DNA of 64,000 nucleotides. It comes from Massilia sp. BJB1822 (lineage in GTDB: Bacteria > Pseudomonadota > Gammaproteobacteria > Burkholderiales > Burkholderiaceae_D). The notes beneath the pieces were generated by a model. It was not told the origin of the DNA, did no database searches, and saw only the letters and a list, made by a program, of their open reading frames with translations. The position numbers were made by a program, and so were the translations under genes. The stretch lies in assembly GCF_013369485.1 (NCBI RefSeq), contig NZ_JABWEB010000019.1:1-64000 (forward strand), read 5' to 3'. Of the stretch, positions 37,147 through 46,500 are shown in pieces (positions within the stretch are counted from its first letter, which is position 1; each line of letters begins with the position of its first letter).

Positions 37147-37707
37147 ATGAGTGAAGACAAAGCAAAGCTGGACGGGCAAGCCTGGTTCACCTTGTCGGGC
37201 GATGTGAACAGCGATATGGTGCATCGCGTGTTCGAGGCGGCGGCGGAAATGAACGAGGACGGCCTCGATGTGGCGCATATCCTGCTGCAGTCGAATGGCG
37301 GCTACGTCAGCGATGGTCTGTGCCTCTACAACTACCTGCGCAATCTGCCGTTCAAGGTCGTCATGTACAACGGCGGGGCGGTGGCCTCGATCGCCGTCAT
37401 TCTCTTCCTGGCGGGCGCGGAGCGCTATGCCAGCGCTACGGCCCGTTTCATGGTGCATAAATCCCACGCCAGCGCACCTTCGGGCGCGCGGCCCGATGCC
37501 TTGAGCGTCATCGTCGAGGGCTTGCGCGCCGACGACGAGCGTACCGAATCCATCCTGCGCGACCGCATCAAGCTCAGTGAAAAGCACTGGGAGACGCACA
37601 ACTACACCGACCTGCACCTGACGGCACAGGATGCCCATTCGGTAAGCCTGGTGCATGAGATCCGCGACTTCCGCCCGCCCAAGGGCAAGCGCCTGCGCAA
37701 TATCTGA
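37147..37707 (+). CDS. ClpP-class serine protease-like protein
   Basis: 186-aa protein with the ClpP/crotonase fold. LQSNGGYVSDGLCLYNYLRN matches the first conserved strand-turn; NGGAVASIAVILFLAG carries the expected nucleophile region (Ser in VAS) and RFMVHKSHA the catalytic-type His. It is shorter and more divergent than housekeeping ClpP, and no Clp ATPase gene is adjacent, so it may be an orphan or work with a chaperone elsewhere. ATG 37147 with GGGGA upstream is preferred over two earlier in-frame starts. Whether it is catalytically active cannot be decided here. Confidence 0.82.
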   Translation: MSEDKAKLDGQAWFTLSGDVNSDMVHRVFEAAAEMNEDGLDVAHILLQSNGGYVSDGLCLYNYLRNLPFKVVMYNGGAVASIAVILFLAGAERYASATARFMVHKSHASAPSGARPDALSVIVEGLRADDERTESILRDRIKLSEKHWETHNYTDLHLTAQDAHSVSLVHEIRDFRPPKGKRLRNI

Positions 37708-37754
37708 AGGGGAGGGAAGGCGGCATCCGGCGGATGCCGCCGTGCTGGCATCAA

Positions 37755-37949
37755 TCAGCGGTTGCGCTGGCTGGTTTTGTTGGCATTGCCGGTGCTGCCC
37801 GACTGCTTATTGCCTTCGCTCTTGCGGCTGGCGCGTTCGTCGGCCAGATCGCGGCTGACCGTGCGCGAAGCCTGGTCGGCCGACTGCCGGCTGGCGCCTT
37901 TTTCCGGTTTTTCGGAGCCCTTCGATGAGTCTTTGCGGTTCGAGTTCAT
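37755..37949 (-). CDS. small hydrophilic protein, unknown function
   Basis: 64 aa of nearly all polar residues (Ser, Lys, Arg, Asn, Gln, Asp), no hydrophobic core, likely disordered: MNSNRKDSSKGSEKPEKGAS at the start. The case for a real gene is a good GAGAGGAAATCAAG ribosome site before ATG and the lack of a competing gene. Such small basic/acidic mixed-charge proteins are often stress-related in these bacteria, but no function can be assigned. Confidence 0.62.
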   Translation of the reverse strand: MNSNRKDSSKGSEKPEKGASRQSADQASRTVSRDLADERASRKSEGNKQSGSTGNANKTSQRNR

Positions 37950-37984
37950 CTTGATTTCCTCTCGTATGAAAGTTTAAACAATCA

Positions 37985-38196
37985 CTCGCCGAAGACGCAT
38001 CGGTGAAGGCATGCCTTCGCCGATACCTTTCCGGTGGCGCAATGATGCGATTTCAGCCACGCTTGCGGTATCGGAGTTTGCCGGGAACGCTTGTAGGATA
38101 AGGCCTCCGGCCTCAAGACGTAACTACATGATAGTCCGCAAAAAAACAGAGGCAAAAGGATGATTTGTTTCTTTTTGCCTATTGCCATGCGGCAAT
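37985..38196. repeat. cluster of inverted repeats before DUF1631 gene
   Basis: Within about 210 bases: a near-perfect 26-bp palindrome ATCGGTGAAGGC/ATGCCTTCGCCGAT (37999-38024); CCGATACC (38020-38027) pairing with GGTATCGG (38067-38074); AGGCC-TCC-GGCCT (38101-38113); AGGCAAAAG/CTTTTTGCCT (38150-38180); ATTGCC-ATGC-GGCAAT (38181-38196). The first two share bases 38020-38024 and so compete. No coding frame is evident. May be a structured leader, small RNA or repeat cluster. Confidence 0.6.
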
Positions 38197-38235
38197 AATC
38201 TGCCAGAATACAAGCAAGTTCACCGAAGGCCCATC

Positions 38236-40731
38236 ATGAATTCCAATCCAACAACATCCACGGCGCCGAAACAGACGGTCTCGCCGCGGCATGCGCTGTT
38301 GGAGAGCCTGATCGAGATCGCCCAGCGCCACGTCGCCAGCCAGTTCACTGGTTTTACTACCGGCCTGGCCGGCATCCTGGTCGACGGCAACGATATGAGC
38401 GCCGATTTGCGCGAAGTGCAGATGCGTCTGCGCGCAGGCAATCTGTTGCGTAACAGCCACTATGCGCTGCTGAATCTGGTGGCCAAGCGCCTGGAACGCG
38501 CCGTGCGCCAGGAGCTGGCCCAACTGGCTCCCGGCAAGAAAGCCGCGCCGCGTGCCGCCGACCAGCCGTTGTCCCTGGTGCCTTACGAAGAGATGGACAG
38601 CAAGGTCGCGCTGGGTAGCGTCAGCAAGCCCTTCGAAACGCGCTATGCCGACGCGCTGGCCACGCTCAATGTGCGCCTGGCCTTCCTGCTCGACCGCGAC
38701 ATTCTGCGCGTGAACCAGAATCCCTTCCGTCCCGACGTCTTCCTCGCCGCCGTGCTGGATGCCTGGAGCGAGTTCAATACCGATGAAGAAGCAGCCAATC
38801 TGCTGCCCACGCTGCTCAAGCCGGACAGCTTTATCGATCTGGGGCCGATGCTGGAAGAGCTGAACCTGGCCCTGGAACGCAAGGGCGTGCTGCCCGGCTC
38901 CGTGGAAAAGTACAAGGCGCGCAAGGCCGATAGCCACGATGCTTCCGCCGCGCCGGCGCGCCAGCGCAAGCAGCAAGCCGCGCTGGCCGAGCAGCTGCGC
39001 CAGTTCTTCTCGGTGCAGGACGCGCCGCCGCCCGCCGCGCAAGGTCCGGCCCTGATGGAGCAGATCGGCGATTTCGATCTGGCCCTGCCGCATCTGGCGG
39101 GCGGCGGCCAGCCAGCCAGCGTTTCGGTGCCGATCGGCGTGGCCGCCGCAGGGTTTGCGCTGAGCGGCCTGGCCGGCGGTGCCGCCGCAGGTCCGCTTGC
39201 CACGCCGCAGCACACAACTCTGGCCGTCGGCATTGCGCAAGCGCCTTGGCTGCAAGGTGCTGCGCAGGGCTTCCTCGGCAATGTGACGAATGAAGCGGCC
39301 CAGCATGCGTCCATATTAGGTGCGAAGCAGCCCTTGCTCAGCTACCTGGCCCAATTACAGCAAAGTACGGCCCTGCAGGCTGCGACGGCAGGCAATTCGG
39401 CGCCGCAAGCGGTGCTGGGCCAGACAGCGTTCGCGCAAGGCGCCGCCATGCCATCCCCGGCGGACGCCTTTGCCGCTGGCGCTCCTCTGCCGCCGAATGT
39501 CTTCGTGCTGCCCTCGGTCAAACAGGCCGCCCCGCAAGGCAGCCTGTCGCGCGCCGACGAAAGCACCATCGACCTTTTGTCGGCCGTGTTCGAAACCGTA
39601 TTCCGCGACCAGAGCATCTCGCCCGAGATCCGCAACCTGATCCGCTTCCTGCAAATCCCTGTGCTGAAAGCGGCCTTGCTGGACAAGGACTTCTTCTTCC
39701 AGGAAGAGCACCCGGCGCGGCGCATGATCGACCTCCTGTCGCGCATGGGCTGGGAGCAGCACAAAAATCCCGACGACCCGCTATACCAGGCCATGCAGCG
39801 CAGCGTGGACCGCGTGGGGCGCGACTACGAGCATGAGCTGAGCGTCTTCACCGAAGCCGTGGACGAGCTGGAAGCCTCGATCAAGGCCGAAGAAACGGCC
39901 GCCGCCGCCGCGATCGCCGAACCGATTGCCGCCGCGCTGAAACAGGAAAAGATGGCGGCCGCAGCCCGTTCCGCCAAGGATGCCGTCGCGCTGCGCATCG
40001 GCACCGGCGAAGTGATCGCCGTGCTGGAAGCCTTCCTCGAAAACAAATGGACCTCGGTGCTGACGATCGCCTACAGCGTTGAAGACGAAAAGCCGGGCGC
40101 CGTCAACAACGCCACCCAGACCATGGATGATCTGATCTGGAGCGTCAAGCCCAAGATCAGCGCCGACGAGCGCAAAAAGCTGATCGCTCGCCTGCCGTCG
40201 CTGCTGTCGGCCCTGAACAAATGGCTCGACGTCATCAAATGGCAAGACGCCGACCGCCTGCAATTCTTTGCCGAGCTGGCAGAATGCCACGCCTCCATCG
40301 TGCGCGCCCCGCTGGAAATCTCGCCCGAACGCCAGCTTGAAATCTCGATGGAAGTGGCGCAGAAAGCCGCCGAGCGGCGCCTGCAGCTGCAAGCCAAAGC
40401 CGAACAGGAAGCCGCCGCCGCGCCCCCGGCCGACGACGACGCCAGCATCGAAGTAGACAGCCTCACGCGCGGCATGTGGCTCGAATTCGAGCAGGAGGAG
40501 GGCGAAGCGCGCAAAGTCAAACTCGCCTGGATCAGCCCCCTGCGCACGCTCTACATCTTCTCCACCAGCAGCCGGCAGGAAGCGTTTTCCCTATCCGGCG
40601 AAGCCCTGGCCCAGCGCTTCCGCGACGACAAGGTAAGGCTGATCCGCAGCGAAGGCGTCGTCGGCCAAGCCCTCTCCCGCGCCATGGGCATCAGCGCCGT
40701 CAACGACGCCGCCACCGCCACCGCCGCCTAA
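38236..40731 (+). CDS. DUF1631 family protein
   Basis: 831-aa cytoplasmic protein of a family common in beta- and gammaproteobacteria, named only by its domain. Recognisable parts: the N-terminal helical region (LLESLIEIAQRHVASQF), a low-complexity Ala/Gly/Pro linker around residues 260-460, and the conserved core ISPEIRNLIRFLQIPVLKAA, DFFFQEEHPARRMIDLLSRM, then a C-terminal VKLAWISPLRTLYIFS segment that resembles a PilZ-like strand pattern. ATG 38236 has AAGG upstream; an earlier ATG at 38182 is inside the hairpin region. Function unknown; possible c-di-GMP link is speculative. Confidence 0.88.
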   Translation: MNSNPTTSTAPKQTVSPRHALLESLIEIAQRHVASQFTGFTTGLAGILVDGNDMSADLREVQMRLRAGNLLRNSHYALLNLVAKRLERAVRQELAQLAPGKKAAPRAADQPLSLVPYEEMDSKVALGSVSKPFETRYADALATLNVRLAFLLDRDILRVNQNPFRPDVFLAAVLDAWSEFNTDEEAANLLPTLLKPDSFIDLGPMLEELNLALERKGVLPGSVEKYKARKADSHDASAAPARQRKQQAALAEQLRQFFSVQDAPPPAAQGPALMEQIGDFDLALPHLAGGGQPASVSVPIGVAAAGFALSGLAGGAAAGPLATPQHTTLAVGIAQAPWLQGAAQGFLGNVTNEAAQHASILGAKQPLLSYLAQLQQSTALQAATAGNSAPQAVLGQTAFAQGAAMPSPADAFAAGAPLPPNVFVLPSVKQAAPQGSLSRADESTIDLLSAVFETVFRDQSISPEIRNLIRFLQIPVLKAALLDKDFFFQEEHPARRMIDLLSRMGWEQHKNPDDPLYQAMQRSVDRVGRDYEHELSVFTEAVDELEASIKAEETAAAAAIAEPIAAALKQEKMAAAARSAKDAVALRIGTGEVIAVLEAFLENKWTSVLTIAYSVEDEKPGAVNNATQTMDDLIWSVKPKISADERKKLIARLPSLLSALNKWLDVIKWQDADRLQFFAELAECHASIVRAPLEISPERQLEISMEVAQKAAERRLQLQAKAEQEAAAAPPADDDASIEVDSLTRGMWLEFEQEEGEARKVKLAWISPLRTLYIFSTSSRQEAFSLSGEALAQRFRDDKVRLIRSEGVVGQALSRAMGISAVNDAATATAA

Positions 40732-40753
40732 ACCCGCCCCGTTTGCGCCAAAT

Positions 40754-41233
40754 TCAGGTGGCGGGGCGTTCGCGCAGGTCGTGGATGAGGCCGTCGGCGG
40801 CGTCTTCGATGTAGTCGAGTACCTGGTCGAAGCCTTGCACGCCGCCGTAGTAGGGATCGGGGACTTCCAGTACGCGGTGACGGCGGGCGTATTGCATGAA
40901 GAGGCCAAGCTTGTGGCGCAGCTGGGGCGGGCAGGCGCGTTGCAGCAGCTCCAGATTGTCGCGGTCCATCGCCAGCAGCAGGTCGAATCGTTCGAAGTCG
41001 TCGGCGCTGACCTGGCGGGCGCGTTGCTGCGTCAGATCGTAGCCGCGCTGGGCGGCGTGGCGCGAAGAGCGGGTGTCGGGGGCTTCGCCGATGTGATAGG
41101 CGTGGGTGCCGGCGGAGTCGATGTGCAGCTCCAGGCCGGCCGCGGCGGCGCGTTGGCGCAGCACGCCTTCGGCCGTGGGCGAGCGGCAGATATTGCCCAT
41201 GCAGACAAAGAGAATCGAGGGTGTGGGTTTCAT
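40754..41233 (-). CDS. low molecular weight protein-tyrosine phosphatase
   Basis: 159-aa cytoplasmic phosphatase. The P-loop is VCMGNICRSPTAEGV with nucleophile C11 and R17 (C-x5-R), and the general acid is in VPDPYYGG. Such enzymes dephosphorylate tyrosine kinases or exopolysaccharide regulators, but no kinase or capsule locus is adjacent here. Converges on the DUF1631 gene, 22 bases away, with no visible terminator between them. Confidence 0.95.
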   Translation of the reverse strand: MKPTPSILFVCMGNICRSPTAEGVLRQRAAAAGLELHIDSAGTHAYHIGEAPDTRSSRHAAQRGYDLTQQRARQVSADDFERFDLLLAMDRDNLELLQRACPPQLRHKLGLFMQYARRHRVLEVPDPYYGGVQGFDQVLDYIEDAADGLIHDLRERPAT

Positions 41234-41343
41234 AGGGTTTCCGCTTAAGCCGTCAATATTGCAGATAATGTTATTGTTATCAATGCTGTAATATGCAATT
41301 ATTGCAGAACGGCAATTTTCACTTCGCTATTCTCATTTCCTGG

Positions 41344-42759
41344 ATGCTTACGATGCCCGCTCACAGATCGCCATATCTGCTGCTTTCCATCTTGCTGCCG
41401 CTGGCCGCGCATGCCGCCTCGCCGGAATCGCTGAGCGGGCGCGTGGATCGCGTTTTCGAGCAATATAACCGCGCCGATTCGCCCGGCTGCGCCTTGGGAG
41501 TGATTCGCGCCGGCCGCATGGTCTATCAGAAGGGCTATGGCCAGGCCAGCCTGGAATACGGCCTGCCGATCCGTCCCGAGCGCACGGTATTCGATATCGG
41601 TTCGACGTCCAAGCAGTTTACCGCCGCAGCCATCCTGCTGCTGGTGCAGGACGGGAAGCTGGCGCTGGATGACGATATCCGCAAATTCCTGCCCGCGATG
41701 CCGGACTACGGCACGCCCATCACCGTGCGCCACCTGCTGCACCATACCAGCGGCTTGCGCGACTATCTGGTGCTGCTGACGATGGCGGGCTTTAACGATG
41801 AAGACTACACCACCGATGCCGACGCGCTGACCGTCATCCAGCGCCAGAAGGCCTTGAATTTCCAGCCGGGCAGCGAGCATCGCTACAGCAATACCGGCTA
41901 CTTCCTGCTCGGCCAGATCGTCAAGCAGGTGAGCGGCAAGACCTTGGGCGAGTTCTCGCGCGAGCGCATCTTCGCGCCGCTGGGCATGAAGGAAACCCGC
42001 ATCCTGGAAAACCACCGCACCGTCTTCCCGCAGCGCGCCACGGCTTATCTGCTGCGGCCGGACGGCAGCTTCGGCGTGAATATGTCGGACTGGGAGCAGG
42101 CCGGCGACGGGGCGGTGCAGACCAATCTGACAGATCTGGCGAAGTGGGACGCCAACTTCTACGCGCCCAAAGTCGGCGGCGCCTGGCTCAATGAACAGTT
42201 GCAGCAAGCAGGCCGGTTGAACGACGGCTCCAGCCTGCAGTACGCGCGCGGCCTGATGCTGGAGGAATATCGCGGCCAGCGCATCGTGTCGCACGCGGGC
42301 GCTTTTGCGGGCTACCGCTCGCAGATGGTGCGCATTCCGGCGCAGCAGATGACGGTGACTGTCTTGTGCAATCTGGCCCAGGCCCGCCCCGCCAAACTGG
42401 CCCTGGACGTGATGGACATCTATCTGGAGCCTGTGCTGACGGGCAGCCGCGAACCGGCCAAGGAGCGCGCCATGCCAGAAGCCTTCTCGCCGCCGGCGGG
42501 TGGCGAGGGCGCCTTCCTTGGCCGTTACCATAGCCCGGAATTGCAGGTGACGTGGGAGGTGCAGCTCAAGGACGGCCAGCTGCGCATGCGTTCCGCGCGC
42601 GACGAAGCGCTGCTGATACCGACGGCCCAGGATACCTTCAGCGCGAATGGCGCCACCATCCGCATGCAGCGCGACGCGGCGAATGCCGTCAGCGGCTTTG
42701 TGGTCGATGCCGGGCGCGCCAATGGCATGAAATTCGAACGGAAAATTAAGGATAGCTGA
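41344..42759 (+). CDS. exported serine hydrolase, class C beta-lactamase family
   Basis: About 471 aa from ATG 41344 (41353 is equally possible; neither has a good ribosome site). Signal peptide RSPYLLLSILLPLAAHAAS. Penicillin-binding/beta-lactamase fold: SxxK motif FDIGSTSKQFTAA (S87, K90), YSN motif in HRYSNTGYF, and HAGAFAGYRS as the third box. The C-terminal 100 residues form an extra beta domain seen in many esterase/D-aminopeptidase-like members. Likely a peptidase or esterase in the periplasm rather than a resistance enzyme. Confidence 0.9.
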   Translation: MLTMPAHRSPYLLLSILLPLAAHAASPESLSGRVDRVFEQYNRADSPGCALGVIRAGRMVYQKGYGQASLEYGLPIRPERTVFDIGSTSKQFTAAAILLLVQDGKLALDDDIRKFLPAMPDYGTPITVRHLLHHTSGLRDYLVLLTMAGFNDEDYTTDADALTVIQRQKALNFQPGSEHRYSNTGYFLLGQIVKQVSGKTLGEFSRERIFAPLGMKETRILENHRTVFPQRATAYLLRPDGSFGVNMSDWEQAGDGAVQTNLTDLAKWDANFYAPKVGGAWLNEQLQQAGRLNDGSSLQYARGLMLEEYRGQRIVSHAGAFAGYRSQMVRIPAQQMTVTVLCNLAQARPAKLALDVMDIYLEPVLTGSREPAKERAMPEAFSPPAGGEGAFLGRYHSPELQVTWEVQLKDGQLRMRSARDEALLIPTAQDTFSANGATIRMQRDAANAVSGFVVDAGRANGMKFERKIKDS

Positions 42760-42839
42760 AGCCTGTTCCGATTGAATCCGGACAGCCGCTGCGCCGTGTA
42801 TCATGCGCTCAGCGTCCGACTGGACAGGCAACAAGAGAT

Positions 42840-43490
42840 ATGGCAATGATGAATGGTTGGCAGTTTTTGAGTATGTTGGGCAGTTTGAATGTGACCGGCC
42901 CGCTGGGCGTGGCGATCGCAGTCTGGCTGCTGGCGGGTAAATCCTGGCGCTTGACCCTGAACTGGTGCCTGCTGTTTGGCGCCGGCATGGCGCTGGTGGT
43001 GATTACCAAAGTGGCGTTTTTGGGCTGGGGTCTGGGCGTGCCGGAAGTGCAGTTCGCCGGCATCAGCGGCCATGCCATGCGTGCTTGCGCGGTCTTCCCG
43101 GTGGCGGCCTACCTGGCTTCGCGCCACCGTTCACTGGAATTCCGTTACTGGGTCACGGGCGGCGGCGTAGTGCTGTCTGTGCTGGTCAGCATCTCGCGCG
43201 TGCCGGTGCTGGCCCACTCCTGGTCGGAAGTGATCACCGGCGCAGGCCTGGGCCTGACCGTGGCTGGCGCCTTCATCTGGAGCGCGCGCGCTGAACGTCA
43301 TGTGGTGATGGGCCGGGTGCTGGCCGTGCTTTGCCTGCCGGTGCTGCTGCTGGCACCGCGCGCCGAACCGGCGCCCACCGAGCAGTGGATGCGCGATCTG
43401 GCGCTCTACCTGTCGGGCAAGGACAAGCCGCATCAGCGCAGCTGGCAGCTCGGGCCGCCGAAAAACGGCTCGCGCAGCCCGCTGCTCTAG
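42840..43490 (+). CDS. PAP2-superfamily membrane phosphatase-like protein
   Basis: 216-aa membrane protein with about five hydrophobic segments. The PAP2 signature is partly present: ISGHAMRA (the SGH motif) and SRVPVLAHSWSEV, matching SR-x5-H but with Glu in place of the usual Asp after the His. The first KxxxxxxRP motif is not evident. Activity on lipid phosphates is therefore plausible but not certain. Ends 107 bases before smc and may share the region's transcription. Confidence 0.82.
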   Translation: MAMMNGWQFLSMLGSLNVTGPLGVAIAVWLLAGKSWRLTLNWCLLFGAGMALVVITKVAFLGWGLGVPEVQFAGISGHAMRACAVFPVAAYLASRHRSLEFRYWVTGGGVVLSVLVSISRVPVLAHSWSEVITGAGLGLTVAGAFIWSARAERHVVMGRVLAVLCLPVLLLAPRAEPAPTEQWMRDLALYLSGKDKPHQRSWQLGPPKNGSRSPLL

Positions 43491-43597
43491 CGTTGCGGCA
43501 GGTTTCGGCAGTGAGTTTTTGACCAGATTCCATTCACAAAATGGTATGATAGCCAGGTTTTTAACCATGCCTGTCCGGGCGAAGAACAGATAACAAC

Positions 43598-46500
43598 GTG
43601 CGTCTATCTTCCATCAAATTGTCGGGATTTAAGTCTTTCGTGGATCCCACCAATTTCCAGGTGCCCGGGCAGCTGGTAGGCGTGGTCGGCCCGAATGGCT
43701 GCGGCAAGTCGAATATCATCGACGCCGTGCGCTGGGTGTTGGGCGAATCCAAGGCTTCGGAACTGCGCGGCGAGTCCATGCAGGACGTGATTTTCAACGG
43801 CTCGACCCTGCGCAAACCGGCCGGACGGGCTTCGGTCGAACTGGTCTTCGACAACCATGAGGGCAAAGCTTCCGGCCAATGGGGCCAATATGCCGAGATC
43901 GCGGTCAAGCGCACGCTGACGCGCGATGGCACCTCCACTTACTACATCAACAGCCAGCCGGTGCGCCGCCGCGATATCCAGGACATCTTCCTCGGCACCG
44001 GCCTGGGGCCGCGCGCCTACGCCATCATCGGCCAGGGCATGATTGCCCGCATCATCGAATCGCGTCCGGAAGAGCTGCGCGTCTTCCTGGAAGAGGCGGC
44101 CGGCGTGTCGAAGTACAAGGAACGCCGCCGCGAAACGGAAAACCGCCTGCACGATACGCGCGAAAACCTGCTGCGCGTGGAAGACATCCTGCGCGAGCTG
44201 AATAACAATCTGGAACGGCTGGAAGCGCAGGCGGCGGTGGCGAACAAATTCCACCAGCTTCAATCGGACCAGGAAGAGAAGCAGAAACTGCTCTGGCTCT
44301 TGCGCAAAAACGAGGCGCACAGCGAGCAGACGCGCTTTTTCCGCGAGATGGAACAGGCCCAGACCGATCTGGAAGAGCAGACGGCCAAGCTGCGCCATGT
44401 CGAACTGTCGCTGGAGCAGATGCGCCAGGCCCACTTCGCCGTGGGCGACCGCTTGCACCAGGCGCAGGGCCATCTGTACCAGACCAATTCCGAGATCGGC
44501 AGCCTGGAAGCGCAGATCAAATTCGTGATCGAATCGCGCACCCGTCTGCAGCAGCAACTGGTGACGCTGGCCGCCCAGCGCGACCAGTGGCAGCGGCAGG
44601 CCAGCGACTATGCCGGCCAGGTCGAGGAAGCCGAATTCAATCTGGAAGAACTGTCGGCCAAGGTCGAGCAGTCGCGCATCATGGCCGAGCAGAAGGCCGA
44701 GTTGCTGCCCATGCTGGAGGCGGAATGGCGCGAGGCGCAGAACCGCAGCACGGAATCGCGCGCCCGCATCATGCAGGCGCAGCAGCAGCTGGAACTGGAA
44801 TCGGCGCACCAGCGCAACGCCTCCAATATCCTTTCCGGCCTGGCGACGCGGCGCGAGCGCCTGCAGCAGGAAAAGAGCGGCTTGGCCCTGCCGGACTCCA
44901 GCCATCTGGCGAACCTGAAGATGCAGCTGGAGGAAAAGCAGCAGACCCTGGAAGAGCAGAACTTCCATCTGGAAGAGGCGCTGGAGCTGCAGCCGAAGCT
45001 GGAAGAAGAACGCCAGCAGGCGCAAGCAGCGGTGCAAAAGGAAACGGCGGCCAACGCCCAGCTGGAAGCGCGCCTGAACGCGCTGCGCCAGTTGCAGGAG
45101 CGCGTGCAGACCGAAGGCAAGGTCACGCCCTGGCTGGAAAAACATGAGCTGAACGAGCTGCCGCGCCTGTGGCAGAAACTGCATATCGAGGATGGCTGGG
45201 AAAGCGCGCTGGAAGCGGTGCTGCGCGAACGCACCTCGGCCTTGCAGGTGTCGAATCTGGACTGGGCCAAACACTTCTTCAGCGATGCGCCACCGGCCAA
45301 GCTGGCCCTGTTCGCGCCGGTGACGGCGGCGCCCGCCGCCGAGCCGGAAGTGGCGGGCCTGAAACCGTTTATCAGCCTGCTGAAACTCAACGATCCCGGC
45401 TTGCGCGGCGTGTTGCAGGACTGGCTGCACCTGGTCTTTATGGCCGAAGATGCGGCCAGTGCTTTCCAGGCGCGCGCCAGTCTGCCGCCCGGCGCCTGCG
45501 TCGTCACGCGCCAGGGCCATATGATCACGCAGAACAGCGTGCGTTTTTACGCCGCCGACGCGGAGCAGGACGGCATGCTGGGCCGCCAGCAGGAAATCGA
45601 AAACATCGGCAAGCAGTTGCGCGCCCAGTCCATGCTGGCCGAGGAAGCACGTTCGCGCGCGGTGCGCGCCGAGGCAGCCCTGAGCAACCACGCGCGCATG
45701 CTGGCGGAAACGCGGCAAAAGGTGCAGAGCCTGACCCAGACCGCGCACAGCCTGCAGCTGGAAGTGATGAAGCTGTCCGAGGTGGAAGCGCGCTTCAACC
45801 AGCGCAGCAATCAGATTGAGGCCGACCTGGCCGAGATCGCGGCGCAGGAAGAAGAGCAGATGCAGGTCAAGCTCGAATCGGAGGAAAAATTCGAGCAGCT
45901 CGATATGGAGCTGGGCAATCTGCAGGGCGAGCATGAGGAAGGCCAGACCGCCTTCATGGCCAAGGAGCAGCGGCTGGCCGATGCGCGCGAAGCGCTGCGC
46001 GAGCTGGAACGCAAGGCCCAGGAAGCCGAATTCGCTGAGAAAGCGGCGCGCAGCCGCATCGAGGAACTGCGCCGCAATATCGTCACCGCCAGCAGCCAGG
46101 TGGAGCAGGTCGAACAGAGCGTGAAAGCCGGTCAGCTGGAGCTGGAAGGCCTGGAATCGGGCGCCGCCAACGAAGGCTTGCAGGGATTGCTCGACCGCCG
46201 CACGCAGCAGGAGCGCGCGCTGGCCGATGCGCGCCATGAGCTGGACCAGATCACCCAGCAGCTGCGCCAGGCCGAGGATGCGCGCATGCAGTCCGAACGC
46301 ACCTTGCAGCCGCAGCGCGACAAGATCACCGAGATGCAGCTCAAGGAGCAGGCCGCGCGCCTGAACCAGGAGCAGTTCGCCCAGCAGCTGGCCGAGGTCC
46401 AGGCCGACGAGGCGGCGCTGAGCGAGAAGCTGCATGCGGATATGAAGCCGTCCTATCTGCAGGGCGAGGTCACGCGCTTGACCAATGCGATCGCGGCGCT

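Noticed and set aside
41344..42759. True class C beta-lactamase (AmpC)
   Set aside because: Has the SxxK and YxN boxes but no KTG box and carries an extra C-terminal domain as in esterase/peptidase relatives.
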